Source of the DNA: Citrus sinensis
Lineage: Eukaryota; Streptophyta; Magnoliopsida; Sapindales; Rutaceae
Length of the DNA: 64,000 nucleotides
Direction: 5' to 3'
NCBI RefSeq assembly: GCF_022201045.2
Contig: NC_068563.1
Coordinates: forward strand, 27,687,001 to 27,751,000
In this document: one piece after another, positions 49,301 through 62,100 of the stretch
Numbering within the stretch: the stretch's first letter is position 1
Layout: every line of letters starts with the position of its first letter
Notes under the pieces: generated by a model
Seen by the model: the letters and a program-made list of their open reading frames with translations, nothing else
Databases searched by the model: none
Told to the model about the DNA's origin: nothing
Made by a program: the position numbers and the translations under genes

Positions 49301-51489
49301 TGAAGGTGCAATGGTGTAGTGACTGGAATCACTGACTTGGATCCCTATCGATGGCCAAACTCAAAATGGAGATGCTTAATGGTGAGCTTTATAATTATGC
49401 TATCAATAACTTATCTACAGTATTCCCATTCTCTTTGATTTGGACAATCTTGCATTTTATTGTCTTTTGTCTACTTGCAATTTTTGTTCTTTATCCTGGA
49501 TATGAGGAAATCGCTTCCTTGTCGAGCTTCCACTTGTTTGCTTGGTAGACCGTTATTTTAATATATTTGTGCTACCTCTTTACCTTTCATACACAATCAC
49601 TAATAAGTGTATGTACTTCAGTTACTCTGGGAAGACCACTGAATTTTCTTAAGCTCGGTTTGTTTTCATACTATAATTCACACGGCATTAATTAGGCTGA
49701 TTTAACAATACCAGGCTGCTTCTAGGGAGCCAAGTAGTTGATGAAACTCACTCACGCCGGAATTCCTCCATCTTATCATGCTAATTTGATGGACCCTACT
49801 GGGTCACATTAGATTACTTATGCATACATGTTTTATTCACCAATTTCATATATGTTTGGACAGGTCAGATGGGATGAGTGTATTGGGAGTGATCATCAAG
49901 AACAGGTTTCCCCCTGGGAAATTGATCGTTCTGTTTCTCTCCCACCCCTGAGCATTCAGTCCTCCCCAAGGATGAAGAAACTGCGGACTGGTCTGCAGGC
50001 TCCTCCACCCGACTACCCTGTCAGTGGTAAAAATCCTCCCAATTAGATAATCATACCAGCATTTTCTTCTTCACACTTGCTAACTTCTCCATGTTATAAT
50101 CTGTCTTCTTGCAGCCAGAGGTGGTGGGGTTTTGGACTTTGAGGAATCTGTAAGATCCTCTAAGGTCTTGCAAGGTCAAGAAAATGTAGGTTTTGTATCA
50201 CCCCTGTGTGGATGTGATACTGTTAACCACCCTCTGGGTTTTGAAATGCGAGCACCCGCACATCAAAGTCTTGCATTAAATGGAATCAGAAAGGATAATA
50301 TTAATGAGCTTGTTAGAGCTCGCCCCACCTCTTACACAGGCTTTGTGGAATCCAATAGGTTTCCAAAGGTCTTGCAAGGTCAAGAAATATGCCCATTGAG
50401 ATCCCTGACTGGAAAAGTTGATCTCAATCTAGGCACTTGGGGAAAACCCAATTTTGGTTGCAATTCGATGAACATGTATCAAGCATCCAAGCCCAATATC
50501 TACCCTCCACCATCAGAAAGCCTGTCAAATATGTTTTTCCCTTATGGTGATATGCCCAAAACTGTCCAACATCACACAATGCGCCCTTATGCTTCTAATC
50601 TCCAGAGAGAAAATGTTAAACTCAACTCATCTTCTATCCAGATGCCAGCAATTGGAGCCGAAATTAGAAAAGAAAATCTTCTGAACGAGCATAAGCCTGT
50701 GGAAAATATCCCTACACCCACTTTCAAGGCAAATATGACGAGTCACAAAGATGGAAGCTTTAATGGGACAGCAGCTGGATGTAAGCTTTTTGGGTTCTCT
50801 CTGACTTCTGAAACACCTACTCCAAGCTCTCAAAGCCCTGGTAAGAGGAGTTGTACAAAGGTGAGCTATGTAAGGATCAAAATTGGAAAGAATTTGCCAA
50901 TATTTAATTTCTGCCTTTTCCTTTTACTAATGATGTTTCATTAACTTGGGGAAGGTTCACAAGCAAGGCAGCTTGGTTGGAAGAGCTATTGATCTCTCGA
51001 GACTGAATGGCTACAATGACCTGCTAAGTGAACTAGAGCACTTATTTAACATGGAAGGCCTTTTACGAGATCCTGCTAAAGGATGGCGGATCTTGTACAC
51101 CGACAGTGAGAATGATGTGATGGTTGTTGGGGATGATCCTTGGCAGTAAGTGTCAAATATTCTCTCATCACCTTTAGTTCATTCTCTATTATGTTTCTGC
51201 TTCTATCCAATGACAAGATCTTTAGCAGTCCTAGAGAAGCGAGCAGAACAATTGGATTTGTCTTTTTCTTTTGTCTTAACAAACGAGTTTTTGTGGTAGC
51301 AGTGAATTCTGTAATGAGGTGTCCAAGATCCATATCTATACGCAAGAAGAAGTGGAGAAGATGACCATTGGAACCACCGATGATACTCAAAGCTGCTTGG
51401 ATCAAGCACCGGTAATAATGGAAGTTTCAGTTTCGAAGTCTTCATCAGTCAGCCAGCCAGACTCTTCTCCGACGGTAGTAAGGGTTTGA
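46351..51489 (+). CDS. ARF4: Auxin response factor 4
   Basis: Twelve exons: 46351-46710, 46851-46907, 47107-47292, 47397-47481, 47582-47672, 48067-48231, 49092-49211, 49306-49381, 49864-50026, 50115-50860, 50955-51145 and 51303-51489. They give 808 residues; Arabidopsis ARF4 is 788. ARF4 is a nuclear repressor-type ARF that acts with ARF3/ETT in organ abaxial identity and phase change. Order of parts: MEFDLN start with a Ser-rich run (about 35-55), the [10 protein letters not shown] dimerisation segment, then a B3 DNA-binding domain at about 172-262 ([20 protein letters not shown]). An ARF-specific domain follows at about 285-375, a Ser-rich middle region, and a C-terminal PB1 domain from about 683, which separates it from ETT. 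Two tasiR-ARF target sites lie in exon 10. I start at MEFDLN because that is the conserved N-terminus. Confidence 0.96.
50162..50182 (+). promoter_or_regulatory. tasiR-ARF (TAS3) target site A in ARF4
   Basis: The 21 bases AAGGTCTTGCAAGGTCAAGA+A are complementary to the TAS3-derived tasiR-ARF and encode KVLQGQE. Pairing leads to cleavage of ARF3/ARF4 mRNA by AGO1 in known systems. Confidence 0.93.
50366..50386 (+). promoter_or_regulatory. tasiR-ARF (TAS3) target site B in ARF4
   Basis: Identical over all 21 bases to site A, 204 bases downstream and in the same reading frame, again encoding KVLQGQE. Confidence 0.93.
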
Positions 51490-52312
51490 AGTTCCTAGAC
51501 GTGCTTGATGATATGTTTGTATGTACAACGTAATAAATATGAACCTAATTAGGGGTCTTATGTTTGCCTCTGTGCGCATTCCTATTTGGCCTTCTATTAT
51601 CGACAATCACAGTTGTAAACTGTTTTCAACTTGTGCTTTCTGCCTACCGGCAACATGCTAGCATCAATAATTCAGTCACAGTATGTTTTGGCGTGATGGA
51701 AAATGGAAAGTGCTTCTGTTTGGCTTCCGTAACGAAATGATAGCCCGATTGGGGCCACATTACGGTGAAAAATAGAATTCGGGCTCCTGCTGATTCGCTG
51801 CTCACTTGAGTGTGGACCCTGTGCTTCTACAATTTCTTCGTAAGACAAAGCAAAATTGGATTAAATTTAGAAGACAAAGCAGGTTAAAGGACCTACACGA
51901 TTCAGTTTACTACATGCACCAAACTTGATTGGAAGTGATGTGTTTCAGTTGTCTAGAAATGCACAGATGTAACATCAGACATGCAGTAACACAGAACAAT
52001 AAAGGCATCACAAACAAATCCGTCATGCATTATGATAAGATTTGTGGCTATTCAAAGAAATGTTGTGGACAATTTTATCACGTTTCCTCCCGGCCATTAC
52101 CGAAACAAGTAAAAATTACGAAAGTTTACATAAATATTTGAGAAAATAGAACGTGCAAATTTTATTTTGTAGAGTTGATAAACCGGTAAATTTTATAATT
52201 CAGCACTTGTTCGTGCGTTCCCTGTTTTAAACCAAGGGAATTTCACAATTTAAAATGAATATAGAAAGTATGTGCAACAGTGCAAGTGAGAATCCTACAA
52301 AGCGGCCATCTC
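51490..52312. other. Convergent intergenic region between ARF4 and IVD
   Basis: About 820 bases that must contain the 3' UTRs of both genes. No further gene is visible. Confidence 0.6.
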
Positions 52313-55300
52313 TCACTGTTGCTTTAAGAGTGCGCGACCTATAATCATTCTTCTTATCTCACTGGTGCCTGCACCAATTTCATATAGTTTGGCATCTCGA
52401 AGGAGACGTCCAGTGGCATACTCATTTACATAACCATTACCACCTAAACATTGAATAGCCTGGAAAGTAGAATATGAGCTCAATCAATAAATTGACAATA
52501 ATATGTTCAGAATTTGCCGCTTAAAAAAGCTGCACAATAATATAGTCATTGCACAAACAAAAAGACGGGTTAAGACTAGGAAGAACTGTAGGTTCACCTG
52601 CAGAGTAACTTGGGTGGCTCTTTCAGCTGCACAAAGTATCACTCCAGCACAGTCCTGAAAATTGTATCAAACAGTCAGTTACTGTCTGCTTCAGTTAACA
52701 ATCTCATGCTATTAGACAGATATAGTCATTTTCATTTTCCCCTTCCACTTAAAAAAAAGAAGGAAAAGAACAGAATTCAGATTTCAACAATACCTTAGGG
52801 TCAACTTTTCCGTTGTCACAGTCCCTGGCAACAGAATAAACATAGGACCTGAAATAATGGCAGTTTGTTAACTGCTGCTATGAGGAAAACTAAAGTTTTT
52901 AGACACATTGACATGTTACAAAATCAGAATCTCTTGTACCTTGATGATTGTAAAGCAGTATACATGTCAGCAGTTTTTCCCTGTAAAGCAATTGTGCATG
53001 TTAAGTAACAGCACTTATCCAAACAATCGTCATTCCCAATAGCAAGTACGAACCTGGATAAACTGAAATTCCCCAAGTGGACGGCCAAATTGCTCCCGCT
53101 GACGAACATAAGGAAGAACAACATCAAGGCATGCCTGCATAATACCCAGGGGCCCAGCTGCCAAAACAAGCCTCTCCAAATCTAGCCCTGACATCATAAC
53201 ATAAACTCCTGAAAAGAAACAAGAAGCTTGGATCAGAATGTGGTCAACTGGTTTTCAAATAATTATGAGCACAACAAAAAATCCTTGGTTCTGATAATAA
53301 AAGGAGATAACTAAAGAACAGGCAGGAATTAGAAACGGTTCTTCCAGTTCTCCAATAGACATGCAGCATCTATGTAAGATAATTAAAAATTTTAGGTTCA
53401 CCGAATGAGTTGCAACCTTTTCCTTCCTGCCCAAGAACATTCTCATTTGGAACAAAGCAATTCTCAAATACAAGCTCACATCTGCATAGACCAATAGCAT
53501 TATTAGTAACAAGTAGCCAAGAGGGAAAGAGCAGGGGTGGACTTCAAAAACGAAAAGTTCAAATAAAAGCATTTCAGACGTACGTATCACTTCCTCTCAT
53601 CCCGAGCTTGTCTAACTTCTGGGCAGTGCTGAATCTGCAGAACCAAATCAAACTTGCTAAGAATCAATGATCATCACTGTCAGCAGACCTCATGTGCTTA
53701 TTAGAAATATTTAGGAACTTATGAACAAGGATCTTTTTTCCATTTTGTCTAAAACAGAGTTTTAAATGAAATTTTTTTTAGAGCATGTTAATCTTAGAGA
53801 AGCAAAACAGAATGGTTTCATCCCTATTTGTTGTCTAGAATCCGCCTCTTATGTCCAATGCAATTATGTTTCCATCCTCATGTTATAAACCCTGTTAAGA
53901 TTTTTATTAAGACCATGGTGAGTTGAGTCTATAGATAATTCTACAATTTGATTAGCTAACAATTAAAGCAGGCTAGTCAGCACAAAGCCCTCAACAGATA
54001 TGACCAAGAAATGGTAGTAGTTCAACAGATTGACCATTGTCAAAAGAGTTAGTTGCCTGATCATTACAGAATCATTCATCAAAACTGTTCTATATGTCCC
54101 AGATAACCAACAACTCATCCTAGGACCAACTACAGTCTAAAACCACAAAATTTGAATTCATTAAATTTTCTAAAAACTTTCGAGGAAAAGGTTTTATGAC
54201 TTGCCAACGTTCAGTAGTGAAGAAATAAATTAGCTTTGGTGGAAGTACCCGGGCATTCCTTTCTCTATGATAAATGCTGTGATTCCTTTTGAGCCAGCTT
54301 TAATGTCTGTTTTTGCGTAAACAACCTGAGGCACATTGACGGTCAGTGGCAACAAATGAAAAAAGAAATTAAGCAGAATAAGAAAAAAATTTATACCAAG
54401 AGTAAATTCAATAACTGTAAAAGGTAGCTTATTATCATACTGAAATAAAATTATAACAGACATGCATGACAAAGCAAAAGAACTTTTCAAAATACCAACG
54501 TCTGAGCAACTGGACCATTGGTGCACCACATCTTGTTCCCATTTATAATATAACCCCCATCTACGCGATCAGCTTTGCATTTCATGCCAACAACATCAGA
54601 GCCAGCTGCATTGAATACAAAGACATCAGACAAATTGCCTAACAAAAAGGTAGACAGCCCCAGAAGAAGCATAGGCAAGTTACCGTTGGGTTCACTCATG
54701 GCAAGAGCACCTACATGTTCTCCGCTAATGAGCTTCACAAAAACAGACCATAGGTAAGTTAAAATGAAGTCAAGAAACATAGGATATTGCCATATTTTCA
54801 TGAATGCAAATAGCAGAAACATGAAGGAAATCACAGGGAAGCCCCTTAAAAGTAACAGTACAATGAAATTAAGAACTATATTACAGAATAACTTCAACTA
54901 GACCATAAAGTATCATAAAAGAGGATCAATGGAGGCAACCACAAATTACAGAAAAGATTGTCAATACTGCTACGAAAGTACAATCAGTACAGACATAAAC
55001 TATGAATCAATTTATAGCAGAATCAGAATTCAACAGAGAATATGTCATATGCTATAGAGGAACTGTACAAATATTCAACGTTGCAACAAACTAAATGAAA
55101 ACAGATGGAAAATCACACCTTGGGCAAGTACTTGTCTTTCTGAGCAGGGCTTCCATGTCTCACCTAAACAACCATTAAAAAAAAACAAAATGAATATACC
55201 TTAAGCACCATTGAACAACCAGGCAAGTACTATTTCAATTTGACAGATCCTCAGTTCTCTTAATTACCAATTGATTGATGCACAAATTAGAATGGGCACC

Positions 55301-56015
55301 GTAAGAGAGACCAACAGACCCCGACGCACGGCTAATTTCTTCCATTGCTATGCAATGATACAAGTAACCAAGTCCAAGCCCTCCGTATTCCTCTACAAGA
55401 GAACCCACAGTTTAAGGTTTTAGTAGAAACGAATAAAGCCGAACCAAGTCCAAGCTCAAAGACTAAAAAACCCAAGGTAAAGACAATCACGACGAAGCAG
55501 AAATAAAAAATTGTTACTTAGCTTATGCAAATAAAAAATAAATAAATAAATAAGATAAAAGAAGCATACGTGGAGCTGTTATTCCATGGAGATTGAAATT
55601 TCCCATGAGTTTCCATAAATTAACATCCTGTAGCAAGAGAAGCAACCAAAATCACAAATTTGATTTCAACTCCATTTGCACTGATATCATATAAGAAAAT
55701 GTTAAGAAGTAAAGTAAAAAAGCACCTGTGGGAACGAATTTGATTGGTCAATTTTTGCCGCACGAGGAGCAATGTTTTCTCGCGCAAATTGCCCCACACT
55801 TTCTTTAAACTGTATGCATAGGCTAAGTCATTTTTTCACGTGGAAAACGAATAATGAATGAAGACGCGAGAACAAAAGCACGCGGAGGTGGAGAGAGGGA
55901 CCTGTAATTGAGTGTCATCAAAGAGCAGAGAAGTGGAGGAGAAAGCAGCCGAATGTTTCTTCTTCTTCGTAAAGAACGAAGCACAGAGAGACCGTGCACC
56001 CAAGAGCCTCTGCAT
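52313..56015 (-). CDS. IVD: Isovaleryl-CoA dehydrogenase, mitochondrial
   Basis: Fifteen exons, in gene order: 55902-56015, 55726-55809, 55570-55627, 55268-55392, 55119-55163, 54684-54732, 54496-54605, 54249-54325, 53584-53634, 53417-53481, 53054-53208, 52940-52980, 52794-52848, 52598-52654 and 52313-52459. They give 410 residues; Arabidopsis IVD is 409. The FAD enzyme oxidises isovaleryl-CoA in leucine breakdown, and also other branched acyl-CoAs and 2-hydroxyglutarate-linked flux in plants, passing electrons to ETF. The first about 30 residues are Arg/Lys/Ser-rich without acids, as in a mitochondrial presequence. Acyl-CoA dehydrogenase marks include [31 protein letters not shown] and QCLGGNGY. 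The active-site Glu sits in [13 protein letters not shown], the special IVD position, while the usual acyl-CoA dehydrogenase site near the end reads [12 protein letters not shown]. Confidence 0.96.
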
Positions 56016-56372
56016 TCTTCTCTCTTACCTTTTTCCCTTTTTTACTTTCTCTCCTCTCTTTGTGTTTTACGGACTGAAGTGAATTCATGTCTCCGACGTA
56101 TTATAAAGAGATTTAAGTTGTACGTACGCGTGTCGAAGTTGGGCTGTCGTCAATTTCAGACTTCTCTGAAACTGGAAACACTGGATCCCTCCAGTTCATG
56201 AACTGACCAGTCGATACGATAGGACAGCAGTTGGCGCTGAGTCAAGTTTCATCCGCTATCCAGCCCACGCCGGATAAATTTTAATAAAATATTATATTAT
56301 AATTAATTGATGCACGTATCATATATTTAATTAAATTTAATATAATTATAATTTACATAATAATTTTTTAAA

Positions 56373-56376
<4 letters not shown>

Positions 56377-56408
<32 letters not shown>
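56377..56408. repeat. (AT)16 microsatellite
   Basis: 32 bases of uninterrupted AT dinucleotide. Confidence 0.95.
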
Positions 56409-56413
<5 letters not shown>

Positions 56414-57515
56414 TATCATTTATTTATTATACTACTTCTACCAAATCGACAGAATGGGATTGGGACATAAGTGCCGTGGGCCCGTCTGACTCATTTGAAA
56501 TATCTTCCCTTTTCTTTTTTCGGAATGCGCGAGCTTTTGCCTTATCTATTCTTTTTCTTCTACTACTATAAATAATGTGGATTTATTATAATAATATAAT
56601 ATAATACATTAAGTTACGTACCATACAATTTACAATAATTGATTTTGAATTTTTATATTTATTTATTTATTTTTGACTTTTGTAATAATTAAAAATACTG
56701 AATTTATCAAATAATTCACGGACGAGAGAGGCTACAGTCAACCCTTCCAAATCATTTTTTTATTCACGTTGCTGATCTTGTTGTATATTGAACAACCACA
56801 TCTCATTGTTTCTTTGTCTCGGGAAAATTTGGTTAAATTTATGACCCAAATAAATCTTCGTTCATCTGACACCTCCATTTGCTAAGTCACCCTATTTCTA
56901 GAGAAGGTTGAACGTTGAAAGCTTACTGAATCCACTTGCAAACTATTGCTTCTGGATCCACACCATCGATTACGCTGGTTCGAATATTAAAATTGGAAGA
57001 AGACTGTCAATTTAACGTTCAGTCGTTGAGGAGAGGGTTAGGGATTATGGTGGGTGCAAAGAGTTGAGTTTAATTAATTAATTAATTAAATTATTTGTCT
57101 TTTTTTGGTAATTTTGTTTAAGGTTACTATGGAAATGATCAATTACTTATTTGACCATATTCTCTCTCCCTTTATCAAAATTTTATTGTGATACATGAAG
57201 TAAATATTTACATTTAACAAATGAAGTTGTTCAAAAACTAACAAGTTGAACCCTATTGTAATCTAAAATAAAATGAAAAGAACAATACCCATCTTGTAAA
57301 AATTAAAAAAAAAAAAAGAAATACCACTTTGAATGTATTAAAAAAAAATTTCCTCGAATTTTAGAAGCACAAACTTTAAATGATAATAATAGGTAGGAAC
57401 TAATAATGTTACAGTGAAAAGTAAGAAAATAAAATAAAATTAATTTAGTAAGAAAGAATAAAAAAAGAAAAATTGAAAGAGAGAGATACTAATTTAACAT
57501 CTTACCATTGTTATA

Positions 57516-57518
<3 letters not shown>

Positions 57519-57570
<52 letters not shown>
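57519..57570. repeat. (GA)26 microsatellite
   Basis: 52 bases of uninterrupted GA dinucleotide in the upstream DNA between two divergent genes. A shorter GA run lies nearby at 57479-57486. Confidence 0.95.
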
Positions 57571-57573
<3 letters not shown>

Positions 57574-57828
57574 TAGTTAATCAAGAGTAATTTTGTAATA
57601 TTTGAGAATTGCTAAATTAAAATAATTAATTATAATTTGATAATTATTTTAATTCTAAAAAAATAAAATTTGAAAGAAAATTAGTTGAGTTCAAATAACC
57701 ACACTCTTCATTTTTAATTTTTTTCCATGAAATTACAAAGGAAGACATAAGATTACAATGAAATTTTAATTATATTTACTGTTATTTGAACAAATTAATT
57801 AGATTATAACCATATTTTTCATACTAAA

Positions 57829-57859
<31 letters not shown>
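57829..57859. repeat. (ATT)10 microsatellite
   Basis: About 31 bases of ATT trinucleotide repeat. Confidence 0.95.
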
Positions 57860-59191
57860 GATAATCTAGTTCTTCATTGTTTCAAAATTATCTTGATTTT
57901 ATCTATAAAATTAATTATATCATATATAAAAATTAGAAAATAGTTATAGGTTCATTGTTTGTGAATATATAATTTTAGTTTAATTAAATTCATATTTCTC
58001 CTTTTTGTGTAATTTCAAGTAACAATACAAATATGATTATGAGAAAATGGGGCGTGAAGAGCATGGCTCTTTCAATTAATCAACAAAGCTCACTTCAATT
58101 TAATAATATAATAAAAAAATCGTTAATATTTAGTTAAAAAAACAAGTCAAATTTACTTTTTATACTATAGCATTAAATTTGAAATTTTGTAGTAAAAAAG
58201 TTTAAATTGTAATTTTCTTATAGAAATTGGATCTCATGAGATAATTTTGTATTCTCTTCTTCTTAGTTTTATAATAGATTTTTGAGAATCTTGTTTTCGC
58301 AGTCAATTGTATTTATATTATTACCTCATAAAATTACAGAAGTAATTATTATACAATTCTATAATTTTTGTAGCTAATTGAGATCGTTCAAAAGTCAAAA
58401 TAGATCGGTGATAAGACAGCTGCTGTAACTCACAACTCAAAAATATTATGTAAAATTAGTAAGAGATTATGGATAACTACATTTGTGTCGTAAGTTATAT
58501 TTTACGTAAACCCAAACGGTAACAATTCTAATTCGAAACTTCACCAAGGCACCCCATGAGCCCTCTAAAGACCCCCAAAGAAATCCAAGGTATGCCAACC
58601 TAAGTTGAGCCCAATAAAAAATAGATTTACTTGCTCATGCATATATTTGAGCTCTGACTCTGAGTAGTATGAGTTTAGTGGTGACAGTGCAAAATTTAAA
58701 ACAATAACAAATTTACAATTAGCTGATATTTTAATTTACAAATTTGTATAATTATTTTTTTTTAAAATTATATAATTAAATAAAAGGAAATATATTGAAT
58801 GAAACAATTTTTTTTTCAGAATAAGAAAGATAATTGTTATATATAAAATATTTTTAAAAATATATAAAAATTATATTTGTAATAAGATTTTTTAGATTTT
58901 ATGTATTGGATTTGGAGTTCATCCAAATATTTTGACTAATGTGAATTTTAACAAACTCAAGGAACTTTTTTTAAAAAAAAAAAATTAAGAGAAGATCCAA
59001 ATTCTTAAATCAATTAAATTTTATTGATGAATTTTAAATTTCCACATAGGACAAAGAAATTCCCTGCTAAAACTCAAAATCACAGTACGAATTTTGAACT
59101 GAAAAAACTCACCAGCATCACCGCCCAAGGGAAGGAAATCCCCCATATATAAAAAAAAAAACTATGAGCTGAGCTAATCAGTGAAAAGGTA

Positions 59192-62100
59192 ATGGAATCA
59201 GGAGGAGGGGGAGCGACAGACAAGATGGGGTCGTCGCCGCCGCCGCCGACGAAGCCGAGCAAGTTCGCCGTGTATCAGAACCCGGCACTATCAGCTGCGC
59301 TCACAGCCAACAGCCTCCAGCCCTCTAAATCGTCTCTTATTTTCATCTTCTCGCTTTCCTCTGCCTCCGCTTTTGTTCTCCTTTCCATCATCTCAAGGTA
59401 CTGACTTTTTTCCTTTTCTTATTATCATTATTTTTTTTTAACCTATACCTGTATTCGTGTTACAATTTATTTTTTTTTTGTTATTCTATTGGTTATGGGT
59501 GTGGATTAATGTGGATTTGTGAAAGTGGGTTTTGGTTTTTTGCTGAGTCTTGAAGTGAAACGACACAATGGGGTTGCTATTTTAGCTGCTTTGAAGGATT
59601 TTAGTGAAGATTTATTAGCGTTTCTTTGCTTTTTATTGTTTTTTTCTCATATTTGGCGTGTAATGGAAAGGAGAAGGAGAGGACTTGGAAATTTGAGAAA
59701 CCAATATTTCACCTCCATGAATTCTATGGTTTTTGTATTTGACAGTTTATTCTTTTAAATAATAATTATAGTGACATTTGTATCTGAAAGAAAATTTAGT
59801 TGGGTTTTTGTGGCTTTTGTTGATGAGAAATTAGAGGCGAAGCTTGAACTTTCATAGCTTCTGGTGGCCTTGTATCGAGTTTTTGCGGTTGCCTCTCTAC
59901 AGTTGGTTCTTGGCAAGATTCAGCATGGCTTGACATGGATGGACAATCGCTCATCTTTTAGATTGCAAGAAAAAAATAACAGAGAATTGGAAGCATTTTT
60001 GTTTTGGGTGGCATAGGCCATACTGGAGACTAACCTCTCCGGGACACCCTGCACCCCACCCCCCCTCACTTTTCCATTTTACTAATAAAGATAAAGAAAA
60101 TGGATAATGAAAGGCGTAATTTCCATTTTGCTTCTTCGGTTTCCTGTTTATCCAATAGGAAAATTGATGTTGAAGTGTGTTCCTTTTTTTTTTTTTCCTC
60201 TCTTTCTTGTTATTGTAAAGATTTATATTTTGTAGTTTTGGTCTAAGTTGCTATAGTATAAACTTAAACATGTTTCTGACTCAGTTTTTTGTTTCAATTA
60301 ATTAAGGGAGAATGGGTTGATTGAGAAGCTGAGATCCATAGATATATCCAAAGATGCAGCTTGTAAGTTTTTTTATCTCAAATGGAATCTCATTGATTGA
60401 TCGCGCTAAGTCCTGTAGCTTTGTAGCTGTATTTGAATGTTCAAATTTTTGTTTCAGATTTCTTGGCGAAGACAATACAAACTATGGTGGTTTTAGTTTT
60501 CATTGGAAGTATGTCTGCCCTTCTCAAAGTCATCTCTCTGCGCAGAACAAGCAAAGTATCTAAGAATCAACCACGACTAACAAACCAGCAATTAGGGCTA
60601 TTGGGAATAAAGCCAAAAGTTGAACAAGCTTTATCTGAATCTTCACTTAAACCCCCCAAGTCTAAACCCCACTTGTCATCATCATCTCCAGATGCCCTTG
60701 TGCCACTTCATCAGTCAATAACCAGTTCAAATCGTAAATCCCAAGCTGAAAGATCAAATGCCAGTGGTGGTAATAGGTTGAATGCTTTCAGTACTTCATC
60801 CAGATCACAGATTTCCCCATCTTCTATATATCTTGTCTCTCCTGCTAGTTCACCCCTTCCTTCTCTCCACACTTCTCCAGCACGTGATCAAGCAGTCTCA
60901 ACCCCTTGGTCAGGCAAGAGACCAGCCCATGCTAAAGAGATAATAACTGAAGAACAACTTGAGCAGTTCTTGACAGAAGTAGATGAGAAAATCAGCGAAT
61001 CAGCCGGGAAACTTACAACACCGCCACCGACTGTTAGTGGTTTTGGCATAGCCAGTCCTGCTACTGTTGCAAGCTCAGCTAATACATCTGGAACTAAGAG
61101 GAGCACACCTTTGAGGCCTGTGAGGATGTCACCTGGTTCCCAGAAATTTACCACTCCTCCAAAGAAAGGAGACGGTGAATTTCCTCCTCCAATGTCCATG
61201 GAAGAGTCTATCGAAGCTTTTGAGCATTTGGGCATCTATCCTCAAATTGAGCAGTGGCGTGACCGCCTCAGGCAATGGTTTTCTTCAGTCTTGCTAAATC
61301 CTCTACTCAACAAGATGGAAACCAGTCATATACAGGTTTGCTATCATCATCATCTTCCCCTCCTTTCTTACTATCAATAATTAGAGTTTTTAAGTAAACT
61401 TTTTTTGCAGCTTCCTTTTTTTGTTTCTACTCTGTTGGTTTTGGACATGTTATATTTGATGACTATTTACATGTTATATTTGGTGACTATTTAACTTGCT
61501 TATCTTATGTTTGTAATAAAGATATGTGATCTTTGTTTGAGATAAAACAAGAAGCATATCTTGACATGATTTAGCTTGAAAAATGATTTTTGGAATCAGA
61601 AATATTTCTGCATGATTTTAATTTAATTTATTTTTGCTTATTCATGGTAAGACACGTGATTCAGAAGTTGGCACTGCTTTGAACTTGGTCACAATTCACA
61701 ATTCAGGCTTTCCAGAAAATTGTTTCCAAACTTTGATGCATGCTCTTCAAATTTTCTCTGAGAAAATATCTAAAATTATATAGCAAAAACTGAGGTCTGT
61801 TGATATCATCTTCTTTATTTACTTCTACTTATCATCTACAGTCAAGTATCTAATTATACTCAGCTTCAATATTTATAGTTAATGCATTCTGCTTCCAAGC
61901 TTGGTATTTCAATCTCTGTTAGTCCTGTGGGAAGTGATTTACCAACTTGTGGGAGTCCAACTGCCGTGTCTCCTATTGATAGGACTAAGGAATGGCAACC
62001 AGCATTTAACCTTGATGAAGAAAGCCTTCTTCATCAGTTACGTGCTAGTCTTGTTCAGACTCTTGATACTTCCATCCGTAAGTTGCTTCTAAACAACTTT

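Larger units (their letters stand above)
56016..59191. other. Divergent intergenic region between IVD and TMEM209
   Basis: About 3.2 kb, strongly AT-rich, with the IVD promoter on the left and the TMEM209 promoter on the right. It contains three microsatellites listed separately and no supported gene. Confidence 0.65.

Noticed and set aside
56941..56990. GGTTCGAAT, resembling a tRNA T loop
   Set aside because: The preceding bases do not form acceptor, D or anticodon stems. I found no tRNA or rRNA gene anywhere in the window.
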